Assembly: GCA_041395325.1 (NCBI GenBank)
Contig: JAWLAT010000033.1
Span: 1 to 52,967 of the forward strand
DNA from: JAWLAT01 sp041395325
GTDB taxonomy: Bacteria; Pseudomonadota; Gammaproteobacteria; Xanthomonadales; SZUA-5
Direction: 5' to 3'
DNA: 52,967 nt
The notes beneath the pieces are model-generated. The model was not told where the DNA came from. It made no database searches and saw only the letters and a program-made list of their open reading frames with translations. The position numbers and the translations under genes are program-made. Shown here one piece after another: positions 16,345-23,873 of this stretch; the first letter of the stretch is position 1, and each line of letters begins with the position of its first letter.

Positions 16345-16904
16345 ATGGACTGGCCGCCCGCGCCCATGACGACGCCCCGGTGATCGTGGTCATGGGCGTC
16401 AGCGGCTGTGGCAAGAGCACGTTGGCCAAGTGGCTCGCAGTGCATTTCGGTCTGACGCTGATCGAGGCCGATGACCATCACAGCGCCGCCAACCGCGCCC
16501 ATATGGCGGCCGGCCTGGCACTGACCGATGCGATGCGTGAACCCTTCGTGCGCTCGCTCTGCCGGGCCATCGGCAGTGAACGCGGTGGCTGCGTTGTGGC
16601 CTTCAGCGCCCTGCGACGCACGCACCGCCAACGGCTGCGCGCACTCGGCCGGCCGCTGCTGTTCCTGCATCTGGACATCGATCGTTCTCGCGCCGAGCAG
16701 CAGCTGCGGGCACGCCGCGGTCACTTCATGCCGGCCAGCCTGGTCAACTCGCAGTTCGATGCGCTCGAGTCCGCCGACGGCGAGCCGGACGTGCAGATCC
16801 TGCCCGTGGATGCCAGCGCGTCGGAACTGGCCCGCCGCGCCATCCTGCGGATCGAGCCCTTTCTGCAGCAGCGATTCGATGCCTTGGGAGGTGCGGCCCC
16901 ATGA
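16341..16904 (+). CDS. Gluconokinase-like P-loop kinase
   Basis: A 187-residue kinase with P-loop GVSGCGKST (residues 19-27), then LIEADDHHSAANRAHMAAGL, where GntK has a GDDFHSPANIAKM-like stretch. FSALRRTHRQRLR and HFMPASLVNSQFDALE follow; the last is a hallmark of GntK. The enzyme should phosphorylate gluconate, or a related aldonate, with ATP to 6-phosphogluconate. In GntK the residue before the first Asp is usually Gly; here it is Ala (EADD), a small change in the substrate loop. Position between GH94 and GH105 suggests it handles the aldonate released by phosphorolysis. The start overlaps the GH94 stop and its own stop overlaps the next start. Confidence 0.87.
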   Translation: MNGLAARAHDDAPVIVVMGVSGCGKSTLAKWLAVHFGLTLIEADDHHSAANRAHMAAGLALTDAMREPFVRSLCRAIGSERGGCVVAFSALRRTHRQRLRALGRPLLFLHLDIDRSRAEQQLRARRGHFMPASLVNSQFDALESADGEPDVQILPVDASASELARRAILRIEPFLQQRFDALGGAAP

Positions 16905-18028
16905 CTCGTGCGATCAGCGGATGGCGGATCAGCTGGCTCGGTTGCGGCTTGCTGGTCTGGGCCTCGATGGCCGCCTGCGCCGAGTCCACGGATGCGCTGA
17001 CCAACTGGCCAGCGGCCGCCGCTCCTGCACAGATCGGGCAGCGTCTGGCCCAGCGCTTCCTGACCGGCGAGCACATGCTGTGGGAAGCGCGTGGTTCACT
17101 GCACTACGCCGAGGTCGCCACCTGGGTGGGCGCACTGGACGTGGCCAGGCTGACCGGCGATCTGGCGCTGCAGCAGGCGCTACTGGCGCGCTTTGATCGC
17201 ATGCAGCACGAGCAACCGCAGATCCAGCCGCTGATCGATCATGTCGACAATTCTGTCTTTGGCGCGCTGCCATTGACGCTGTACCGGCAGCACCCCAGGG
17301 CCGATCTGCGTGCGCGCGGTCTGGCCTTCGCCGACGGGCAATGGGACCGGCCGCAAGCCGATGGTCTGTCGTCGCAGAGCCGGTACTGGATCGACGACAT
17401 GTACATGATCACGCTGCTGCAGACACGTGCCTTCCAGGCCACCGGCCAGTCCCATTATCTGGATCGAACGACGTTGTCGATGCACCGCTATCTGAAGCGA
17501 TTGCAGCAACCCAATGGCCTGTTCTTTCACGCCCCGCAGGCACCCTTCCATTGGGCCCGCGGCAACGGCTGGATGGCCGCGGGCATGACCGAGTTGTTGC
17601 GCAATCTGCCCGCGGAGCATCCCGATCACGCCGAGATCCTGGCTGGCTACCGGCGGATGATGGCGGCGCTGCTGGCGACCCAAGGTGAGGACGGACGTTG
17701 GCGCCAGCTGCTCGATCTGCCCACAGCCTGGGAAGAAGGCTCGGGCTCGGCGATGTTCAGCTACGCCTTCGTCGTGGGCGTACGCCGCGGTTGGCTGCCC
17801 GCCGAGACCTACGGCCCAGCCGCCCGCAAGGCCTGGCTGTCGCTGGTCGATTCCCTGGATGCCGACGCGAGGCTGCGCGATGTCTGTGTCGGCACACCAA
17901 CTGGCAGCGATGCCCAGCACTATCTCGACCGACCTCGCGTGGACGGCGACCTGCATGGCCAGGCTCCGATGCTGTGGACCGCGGCGGCGCTGCTGGAAAC
18001 GTTGCCGGTGGATCAGGCCAGCGAGTAG
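16901..18028 (+). CDS. GH105-type unsaturated glycuronyl hydrolase, exported
   Basis: A 375-residue protein with an N-terminal hydrophobic segment (WLGCGLLVWASMAACAEST) likely to be a signal peptide, so a periplasmic enzyme. HVDNSVFGALPLTLYR, SRYWIDDMYMITLLQ and FHWARGNGWMAAGMTELL match the GH88/GH105 fold; the Asp residues in the first two are candidates for the catalytic pair. The family removes unsaturated uronic acids from the ends of lyase products. It therefore fits downstream of a RIFT-barrel lyase-family protein better than cellobionate use, and the operon may feed on mixed acidic oligosaccharides. It is the last gene of the ATGA-coupled operon; the repeat-rich spacer follows. Confidence 0.87.
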   Translation: MTRAISGWRISWLGCGLLVWASMAACAESTDALTNWPAAAAPAQIGQRLAQRFLTGEHMLWEARGSLHYAEVATWVGALDVARLTGDLALQQALLARFDRMQHEQPQIQPLIDHVDNSVFGALPLTLYRQHPRADLRARGLAFADGQWDRPQADGLSSQSRYWIDDMYMITLLQTRAFQATGQSHYLDRTTLSMHRYLKRLQQPNGLFFHAPQAPFHWARGNGWMAAGMTELLRNLPAEHPDHAEILAGYRRMMAALLATQGEDGRWRQLLDLPTAWEEGSGSAMFSYAFVVGVRRGWLPAETYGPAARKAWLSLVDSLDADARLRDVCVGTPTGSDAQHYLDRPRVDGDLHGQAPMLWTAAALLETLPVDQASE

Positions 18029-18049
18029 CGCGAACGGCGTAGCGCAAGA

Positions 18050-18350
18050 GCAAACTCCTCCCCGACCCTCCCCTCCGCCTGCGGCGCAAGGGAGGGAGTC
18101 AGAAGCCGGATCCTCGCTGCGTCATTGGCGCTTTCCGTCTTGGCAGTGCTTTCCTTCCTGGACGCGCCTTCCGTCCTGGACCCGCTTTCCTTCCTGGACC
18201 CGCTTTCCGTCTTGGACCTGCTCTCCGTCTTGGACCTGCTCTCCGTCTTGGACCTGCTTTCAGTCTTGGAACCGCTTTCCGTCTCGGTGCCCCTTCTTGC
18301 TCGGGACTTTGGCCCCTCCCCTTGCGCTGCGCAGCAGCGGAGGGGGTTAT
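18050..18350. repeat. Inverted repeat pair enclosing the minisatellite
   Basis: The left arm at about 18056-18098 (CCCGACCCTCCCCTCCGCCT, then GCGGCGCAAGGGAGGGAG) and right arm at about 18313-18348 (GCCCCTCCCCTTGCGCTGCG, then CAGCAGCGGAGGGGGTT) are both imperfect palindromes of the CCCTCCCC...GGGGAGGG type. They bracket the 18-bp repeat tract. Either arm could form a hairpin that ends the upstream operon. Similar elements are common between genes in this bacterial group, as far as I recall. Confidence 0.6.
18130..18291. repeat. 18-bp minisatellite, nine copies
   Basis: Nine contiguous units start at 18130, 18148, 18166, 18184, 18202, 18220, 18238, 18256 and 18274. The consensus is GCTTTCCGTCTTGGACCT. 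The two units at 18220 and 18238 are identical and others differ at 1-5 positions. The unit length is a multiple of three, so an open frame persists on both strands: LSVLDL-type hexapeptides on plus, KTESRS-type on minus. Neither frame has a good start or known homology, so I treat the tract as non-coding. Confidence 0.9.
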
Positions 18351-18413
18351 CTTGCAAAAGGCCCAGACGCCCCGACGAACACCTTGCGTCAAACCAACCC
18401 AGTCAATGTATGG

Positions 18414-18440
18414 TTGACAGCCATACCTGATCCGTACAAT
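18414..18440 (+). promoter_or_regulatory. Sigma-70-like promoter for the RHH/membrane pair
   Basis: A perfect -35 box TTGACA lies at 18414-18419 and a near-perfect -10 box TACAAT at 18435-18440, with a 15-bp spacer that is shorter than ideal. The local sequence is AT-richer than its surroundings. GGGAG at 18456-18460 sits six bases before the ATG at 18467. It is one of the clearest promoters in the window. Confidence 0.65.
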
Positions 18441-18466
18441 ATCCAGACGAACACCGGGAGCAAGTC

Positions 18467-18676
18467 ATGGCCACGAAGAAAGTCACCGTCAATCTGCCGG
18501 AAGAACAGGTGCAGTTCCTGCAGGAGCTGGCCGCCAACGAGAACATCACCTTCACTGACGCATTGCGGCGCTCGATTGGTGCCGAGCGCTTCTTTGTCGA
18601 ACAGAAATCCGCCGGCCGCAAGGTGCTGGTCGAGGACACCGACAAGCGCATCCGCGAAGTCATGCGCGCCTACTGA
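18467..18676 (+). CDS. Small ribbon-helix-helix-like protein
   Basis: A 69-residue protein beginning MATKKVTVNLPEEQVQFLQE, the beta-strand and helix of a ribbon-helix-helix (CopG/MetJ-type) DNA-binding fold. ENITFTDALRRSIGAERFF supplies the second helix, and a basic C-terminus follows. Such proteins dimerise and usually bind DNA; many are antitoxins, but the partner here is a membrane protein rather than a recognisable toxin. It has its own strong promoter and ribosome-binding site, and the next gene starts 13 bp after its stop. An alternative is that the fold serves only for dimerisation near the membrane partner. Confidence 0.75.
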   Translation: MATKKVTVNLPEEQVQFLQELAANENITFTDALRRSIGAERFFVEQKSAGRKVLVEDTDKRIREVMRAY

Positions 18677-18689
18677 GGCCCGCGCCGCC

Positions 18690-19013
18690 ATGGCTGAGGA
18701 GCACAACCAGCAGGCGGATGACAGTCTGGATTTCAGCCAGGAGCAGCCGGTGGCCGCGGGGGACCGTGGCCCCGAGGTCGGCGGCACCTATGATCCGCGG
18801 CCGCACGAAGACAGCGCCCGCCGCAACATCGCCTATCTGCTGATCGGCCTGCTCTGGCTGATCGTCAGCGGCATGCTGATTCTGGTGGCCTGTGGCTCGA
18901 TCGACCTGGCAGACATGAAGGAATTCGCCGTCGTCCTCGGCCCGGTCGTGACCCTGGTGTCGGCGGCCACCGGCTTCTACTACGGCACCAAATCCAGTAG
19001 CCCGCGCCCCTGA
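18690..19013 (+). CDS. Small two-helix membrane protein paired with the RHH gene
   Basis: A 107-residue protein. The first about 45 residues are acidic and polar (MAEEHNQQADDSLDFSQEQP). Two hydrophobic segments follow: NIAYLLIGLLWLIVSGMLIL and VVLGPVVTLVSAATGFYYGT. It ends KSSSPRP. No family is recognised. A short cytosolic tail with two membrane helices suggests a small inner-membrane protein whose N-terminus could contact the RHH protein. It ends four bases before the convergent oxidoreductase stop. A holin-like or stress-sensing role is possible, but nothing in the sequence decides it. Confidence 0.7.
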   Translation: MAEEHNQQADDSLDFSQEQPVAAGDRGPEVGGTYDPRPHEDSARRNIAYLLIGLLWLIVSGMLILVACGSIDLADMKEFAVVLGPVVTLVSAATGFYYGTKSSSPRP

Positions 19014-19017
19014 GCGA

Positions 19018-20115
19018 TCAGCCTGGCGCCAGTTCCACCGGAGCGCCACGGCGGATCGAGTCGTAGATCGCCATCATGATGCGCACATCGCGCAGGCCCA
19101 TCTCGCCGGGCACCCGGCAGGGCGAGCCCGTCAGGATGCACTCGGCGAAGTGGTCCAGTTCCAGCGCGAACTGATCCTCGACCGGGATCTGGATCTCCAT
19201 CCCATCGCTGCGACGGCCGCGATTGCCGTCGTAGTAATAGCCCGGCTCCAGTCCGAACCAGCCGCCGGTGGCGCCGGCGCGGTAGCCGGAGTAGCCGTTG
19301 GCGCCATAGCTGGCGATGCAACTGCTGACCACGCCACTGGGGAAGCGGCTCTGCCAGATCACGGTTTCATCAACCTCGGCGAACTTCTGCGCATCGGTTT
19401 TGGCCTCCATCGCCGAAATCCAGATCGGCTCCTCGCCTGTCAGCTGACAGGTGGTCTGCAGGCAATAGACGCCGATGTCCATCAGTGCCCCGCCACCGGC
19501 CAGATCACGGCGCAGGCGCCACTGGGTGGGATCACCAATGTGGAAGGAGAAACCGGCATCGATGATGCGCAGCTCGCCCAGCACCTGCTCGCGCGCCAGC
19601 CGCACGCATTCCAGATTGTTGGGCTCGAACTGGCAGCGATAGGCCACGCCCAGCAATCGCCCGGCACCGCGCACGGCATCGATCATCTGCTGGCAGCGCG
19701 CTACCGAGATCTCCAGCGGCTTTTCGCAGAACACGTGCTTGCCGGCCGCGGCGGCGGCCTGCGCGTGCGGCAGATGCAGGGCATTGGGCGTGACCACATA
19801 GACGATGTCGATGTCCGGGTTGTCGGCCATCCGATGCATGTTGTCGTAGTCGTAGATGCTGCGCTCCGGCAGGCCGTACTGCTGCTGCCACTGCCTGGCC
19901 TTGGCCGGAGTGCCGGTGACGATACCGGCCAGGCGACAGTGCTGGGTGCGCGCCAGTGCCGGGGCGATCTGATTGGTCGACAGCGACCCCAGGCCGCACA
20001 GCGCCACGCCCAGCTTTCGCCCCGGTTCGGCGGCGCCGGCCAGATCGGCCAGCCAGGGCGCGGTGGCGACGGCTGATGCCTGGGCCAGAAAGCGGCGACG
20101 CGAAGGATCGGACAC
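19018..20115 (-). CDS. Tat-exported Gfo/Idh/MocA-family oxidoreductase
   Basis: A 365-residue protein starting at GTG (20115). SRRRFLAQASAVATAPWLAD is a twin-arginine signal with two adjacent Arg. The Rossmann fold follows (LGVALCGLGSLSTNQIAPAL), then AGKHVFCEKPLEISVARCQQ with the conserved Glu-Lys-Pro. The C-terminal half has RLRRDLAGGGALMDIGVYCL and QTTCQLTGE, as in glucose-fructose oxidoreductase relatives. These enzymes bind NADP tightly before export and oxidise or reduce sugars in the periplasm. A gluconate- or aldonate-producing reaction would link it to the GH94-kinase pathway, but that is inference. A LacI-type operator lies 11 bp upstream of the GTG. Confidence 0.88.
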   Translation of the reverse strand: MSDPSRRRFLAQASAVATAPWLADLAGAAEPGRKLGVALCGLGSLSTNQIAPALARTQHCRLAGIVTGTPAKARQWQQQYGLPERSIYDYDNMHRMADNPDIDIVYVVTPNALHLPHAQAAAAAGKHVFCEKPLEISVARCQQMIDAVRGAGRLLGVAYRCQFEPNNLECVRLAREQVLGELRIIDAGFSFHIGDPTQWRLRRDLAGGGALMDIGVYCLQTTCQLTGEEPIWISAMEAKTDAQKFAEVDETVIWQSRFPSGVVSSCIASYGANGYSGYRAGATGGWFGLEPGYYYDGNRGRRSDGMEIQIPVEDQFALELDHFAECILTGSPCRVPGEMGLRDVRIMMAIYDSIRRGAPVELAPG

Positions 20116-20126
20116 GGCGGTACCCC

Positions 20127-20144
20127 GATGGTAGCGTTACCATC
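20127..20144. promoter_or_regulatory. LacI-family-type operator in front of the oxidoreductase gene
   Basis: GATGGTAGCGTTACCATC is an 18-bp palindrome with eight of nine base pairs matched and a central CG, the shape of operators bound by LacI/GalR regulators of sugar genes. It ends 11 bases before the GTG at 20115, so a bound repressor would block initiation or the ribosome site. No LacI-type gene is in the window. Confidence 0.65.
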
Positions 20145-20276
20145 ACGATAGCAGCGGGCTTGTCCAATTGCATGGCGCAGCGCGCCATGACGTTGCGATG
20201 GCGTTGCGCCGGTCAGGCCGGGGCGGTTGATGGAGCTTTCCTCAGCAATGCGCGTCGCACCGACTCCCCGTCACGT

Positions 20277-22400
20277 TCACCATTGCCAGTTCACCCGCAG
20301 ATAGGCGTCCCGACCAGCACCAGGCAGGCGCTCGCCCAGCGCCACGTCCGAGCCGCTGACACGATTGCTGCCGGCCAGGTGCGGGCGGTATTCGTGGTCG
20401 GTGAGATTCTCGACGCCGAACTGCAGCTGCAGCGCCGGGCTGAGGATCCAGTCGGCGCGCAGACCGAACAGCGAATAGCCCGCACTGGGCAGTTCGCTGT
20501 TGGTCTGCGAAACCTCGTCCTGTTCGGCGTAGTGCTGCGATTCCAGCGTCCAGCGCCAGTCTTCGCCCAGCCAAGACAGCCCCAGGCGCAGCGACGGTGG
20601 GCTCAGGCGGTACAGATCGTCGTCGATGTCGCGGCGCCGTCCCTTGACCCAGCTGGCCACGCCGTCGAGTTGCCAGCGCTTGGAGAAGCGGTAGCCGAAG
20701 TCCACATCGACGCCATGGATCTGTGCATCGACGTTGGCAAAGCGCAGCGGCGTGGGATCGCCGTTCATAGAGGAGACCATCTCCACCGGTGTATCGATGA
20801 CGCCCGGGGTGTCATCGAAGGGCACGCCCTGGATGTAGTCGTCGATGCGGCGATACCAGAGCGTCGGTCGGGCCCAGCCGGCGCCCAGTTGCAGATCCAC
20901 ACCCGCCTCGGCGATCCAGGCCACTTCCGGCTCCAGGCCCAGATCGCCGACGTAGGTGTTGCCATCGGCCAGTCCGCCGCTGGCTTCGGTGGGCAGCCAG
21001 GCGAAGCGTTCGACGTAGCCGCCCACGCGGCTCTTGCGCGCCAGGCTCAGGCGCCAGGTGTGCTGCGGGCCGGGCAGCCAGAAGCGCGCCACCAGATCGG
21101 TGGTGGTGTAACTCAGGTCGCGATCGCGGGCGTTGAAGGCCGCGGCCAGATTGCGTGGCCCCATCGGCAAGGCCGTTCCCACGGCGGCCTCGCCGGCATC
21201 CGCCGTGCTGCGATCCACCCGCAGACCCAGTTCGCTGCGCCATTCACCGAGCGGGCGCTGCCATTCCACATAGGCGCCGACCCGCTCCTCGGCAATGTCG
21301 GGCAGAGAGTCCACGAAGAAGCTGGCATTATTGGGATTGGTGATGCGTACGTCCTTGCGCGCAGTGCGCAGGTCCAGACCGAACTCCAGCGCATCGGCGC
21401 CCTGCGCCTGGCGCCAGCCCAACCGCCCGGTGAGCGTGCGGGCATCGGCATAGGTCTCGCGGAAGCGGGTGGGGTCAGTGATCGGTCGTGCGCGGAAGTT
21501 GTTCATCGCGTGCTCGACGTCGGTGTAGCCGACATCGGCGAACAGCATCGAGCGCTCACCGTGATGGGTCCAGCCGGCCGACCAGAAGTCGGTGTGGAAA
21601 TAGCGGATGTCCATCGCGAAGGGCGGATTGCCCGTCGGTCCGGTGTCCTGCCGGCGGGCGCTGAAGCGAAACTCGTGGTCGCCGGTCTGAACGCCGCTGC
21701 CGAAGCCCCAGACATCACGCTCGTGGTCGCTGGAACGGATCGTGCCGCCGGGGAATTCAATGTCATCACCCCGCTCGCGCAGCGCAAAGGCATGCAGACG
21801 GACGCGGTCATTGGACAGCGCGGCGAAGCCCGACAGCCCATAGCTGTCGTTGGCGCTGCGGCCGCCGGCAGCCAGTTCGCCGGTGGACTGCCAGCTGTCG
21901 TCGGCCCCGAAGCGGGACTGCTTCAGCACGGCGTTGACGCCGCCACCCAGGCCCGGTCCGGCCGATACCGGCGCGATGCCGCGGTCGATCTCCAGCCGCT
22001 CGATCAGCCCCATCGGTGCGTAGTGCAGCGGCGGATCCATCAGATTGGGGCCGCCGGACTCGAAACCCTGGCCGTCGATGCGCACGTTGACCCGCGGTCC
22101 GAACACGCCGCGGTACTGGACCTGGCCGGAGATGGCGCCATTGTCGATCAGCGCGGCGCCAGGCGCTCGCGCGGCCAGCGCGGCCGCGTCAACCAGTGAC
22201 GCCGGGGCCTCGGTCGGACTGACGATGTCCTTGCCCGGCTGGCGCTGGGCGTCAACCTTGATGACGTCCAGCAAGGCGGGATCATCGCTCGGCGCGGCGG
22301 GGGCTGCCCAGGCCGCAGCGGGCAGGAGCAGCACCGACAAGGCGGCACTCAACGGGTGGCGCCCACGGCGCGACGTGACTGACGACATCATGGCATCCAT
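20277..22400 (-). CDS. TonB-dependent receptor of the NosA/OprC copper type
   Basis: An outer-membrane receptor of about 707 residues with a signal peptide (HPLSAALSVLLLPAAAWA, then APAAP). The plug domain has AISGQVQYRGVFGPRVNVRI, SGGPNLMDPPLHYAP and IERLEIDRGIAPVSAGPGLG. The QYRGxFGxRVNVRxDG and GGPNxMDPPLHYAP stretches match my memory of the NosA/OprC copper-receptor family. The barrel ends VNWQW with the terminal aromatic needed for outer-membrane insertion. Start choice: the ATGs at 22400, 22391 and 22388 all precede the signal peptide; a longer start at 22448 would add Arg/Pro-rich sequence. It is transcribed away from regB, with about 170 bp between. Copper as ligand is inference. Confidence 0.85.
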   Translation of the reverse strand: MDAMMSSVTSRRGRHPLSAALSVLLLPAAAWAAPAAPSDDPALLDVIKVDAQRQPGKDIVSPTEAPASLVDAAALAARAPGAALIDNGAISGQVQYRGVFGPRVNVRIDGQGFESGGPNLMDPPLHYAPMGLIERLEIDRGIAPVSAGPGLGGGVNAVLKQSRFGADDSWQSTGELAAGGRSANDSYGLSGFAALSNDRVRLHAFALRERGDDIEFPGGTIRSSDHERDVWGFGSGVQTGDHEFRFSARRQDTGPTGNPPFAMDIRYFHTDFWSAGWTHHGERSMLFADVGYTDVEHAMNNFRARPITDPTRFRETYADARTLTGRLGWRQAQGADALEFGLDLRTARKDVRITNPNNASFFVDSLPDIAEERVGAYVEWQRPLGEWRSELGLRVDRSTADAGEAAVGTALPMGPRNLAAAFNARDRDLSYTTTDLVARFWLPGPQHTWRLSLARKSRVGGYVERFAWLPTEASGGLADGNTYVGDLGLEPEVAWIAEAGVDLQLGAGWARPTLWYRRIDDYIQGVPFDDTPGVIDTPVEMVSSMNGDPTPLRFANVDAQIHGVDVDFGYRFSKRWQLDGVASWVKGRRRDIDDDLYRLSPPSLRLGLSWLGEDWRWTLESQHYAEQDEVSQTNSELPSAGYSLFGLRADWILSPALQLQFGVENLTDHEYRPHLAGSNRVSGSDVALGERLPGAGRDAYLRVNWQW

Positions 22401-22568
22401 CCATGGCAGGGAATCCGGGCGAGACCGCGGCGAAACTCGGGGCGGCACTCAACCGCGGCAGGCTAGCGATGCCGTTCCAGGCTGCCCATGCGACCGATTG
22501 CCGCACCCCGCCGGCCTGGCGTCGCTCTGCGCTAGGCTGCAGGCCCGATCAGGCTGGCGGATTTCTCT

Positions 22569-23873
22569 GTGGTGGTTGCCGTTGTTAACGAACGCGCACC
22601 CGGCGATGCCCACGCGCTGCACGAACTCGAAGGTCTGCTCGTTGCCCTGCGCTGGTGCGCCGTGGCCGGTCAGGCGATCAGCGTGTGGCTGGCCCACGGG
22701 CTGCTGGACCTGCGGCTGAGCTGGGGGCTGCTGGCACTGGGCATTGGCGTGCTGGCCCTGGGCAACGGGCTGCTCTGGTGGCTGCGGCGGCCAGGGTCGA
22801 CAAGCGAACGGCGGGTGCTCATCGGCCTGGGCCTGGACCTGGCCGCACTGACCTGGGCGCTGTACTTCAGCGGCGGGGTGATGAATCCCTTCACGATGCT
22901 CTATCTGCTGCCGGTGGCGTTGACCGCCACCGTGCTGGCACCCAGTCGAGTTGTGCTGGTCGCCCTCGCGGGCGTCGCGGGCTATGGGTTGCTGGCGCTG
23001 GCGGCGCCACCGTTGCCGCATCTGCACGGACAGGGTGCACTGGATCTGCACCTGGCGGGCATGGGCGTCAATTTCATGCTCAGCCTGGTGTTGCTGTGCG
23101 CCTTCGGCTTGCGCCTGGCAGCAACACAACGAGCGCAGCAGGCGGCACTGCGAGCCGCCCGCGAGCGCCAGCTGCGCGACGAGGCCCTGCACACGCTGGC
23201 CCTGCAGGCGGCCTCGGCCGCTCATGCGATCAACACGCCGCTGGCCACGATGGGGGTAGTGATCGACGAGATGCGCGTGGACGGGCCGGCCAGCGCCAGC
23301 TGGGATGTGGACCTGCGGTTGCTCGCCCAGCAGGTCGAACAGAGTCAGCAGGCGCTGCGACAGCTGATCGCCACGGCGGCCGACCGCTCGACCGTCGCCG
23401 GCAACGTCGGCCAGTTGCTGCAGCTGTTGTGCGAGCGCAGCGCGCTGCTGCGGCCGGCCTGCGCCATCGAGCAGCAGGTTCCTGCGGATTTGGTCGACCG
23501 GCCGATACGCTGGGACGCTACTCTGTTGGCCACACTCGGCACGCTGCTGGACAACGCTGCCGATGCCGGACTGGCCCGCGGCGACCCGGTCGTCGGCCTG
23601 GAGGCCAGCGCGGGTAGCGAGGCGCTGCTGCTGTGCGTGCGCGACGGCGGCGCCGGCATCGATGCCGGTCGTCTGGCGCCGGGTCGCAGCCACAAACCAG
23701 GCGGACTGGGCTGGGGCCTGACCATCGCCAACGCCACCATCGAACAGTTGGGTGGGCGCTTGCAGCAGATGCGCGCGGATGGCATCACCGAGACGCGGAT
23801 CGAGTTGCCGTGGTCGGCCTTGGCCCCCGGTGCGGTAGCCTCCCCGCTGACACCCCAGGCAGCCGGCCCATGA
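22569..23873 (+). CDS. regB: RegB/PrrB/ActS-type redox sensor histidine kinase
   Basis: A 434-residue inner-membrane kinase starting at GTG. About six hydrophobic segments occupy the first 190 residues. SGGVMNPFTMLYLLPVAL (GGxxNPF at 102-108) is the quinone-linked motif of RegB. The H-box is AASAAHAINTPLATMG with His219; RegB relatives usually have HELGTPLATI, so Ala-Ile-Asn replaces Glu-Leu-Gly. The ATP domain has LGTLLDNAADAGLA, VRDGGAGID and KPGGLGWGLTIANA. RegB senses the redox state of the quinone pool and controls respiration and related genes. I cannot place the redox-active Cys of R. capsulatus RegB; Cys residues occur only after the H-box and in the membrane part. The stop overlaps the regA start (ATGA). 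Confidence 0.88.
   Translation: MVVAVVNERAPGDAHALHELEGLLVALRWCAVAGQAISVWLAHGLLDLRLSWGLLALGIGVLALGNGLLWWLRRPGSTSERRVLIGLGLDLAALTWALYFSGGVMNPFTMLYLLPVALTATVLAPSRVVLVALAGVAGYGLLALAAPPLPHLHGQGALDLHLAGMGVNFMLSLVLLCAFGLRLAATQRAQQAALRAARERQLRDEALHTLALQAASAAHAINTPLATMGVVIDEMRVDGPASASWDVDLRLLAQQVEQSQQALRQLIATAADRSTVAGNVGQLLQLLCERSALLRPACAIEQQVPADLVDRPIRWDATLLATLGTLLDNAADAGLARGDPVVGLEASAGSEALLLCVRDGGAGIDAGRLAPGRSHKPGGLGWGLTIANATIEQLGGRLQQMRADGITETRIELPWSALAPGAVASPLTPQAAGP

Noticed and set aside
18130..18291. CRISPR array
   Set aside because: The units are contiguous with no unique spacers, the period is 18 bp, and there are no cas genes.
18125..18430. Coding gene made of LSVLDL repeats
   Set aside because: The frame exists only because the repeat length is divisible by three; no ribosome site and no homology pattern.
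19956..22199. Plus-strand open frame opposite the oxidoreductase and TonB receptor
   Set aside because: It crosses two real genes and their spacer, and has no recognisable fold.
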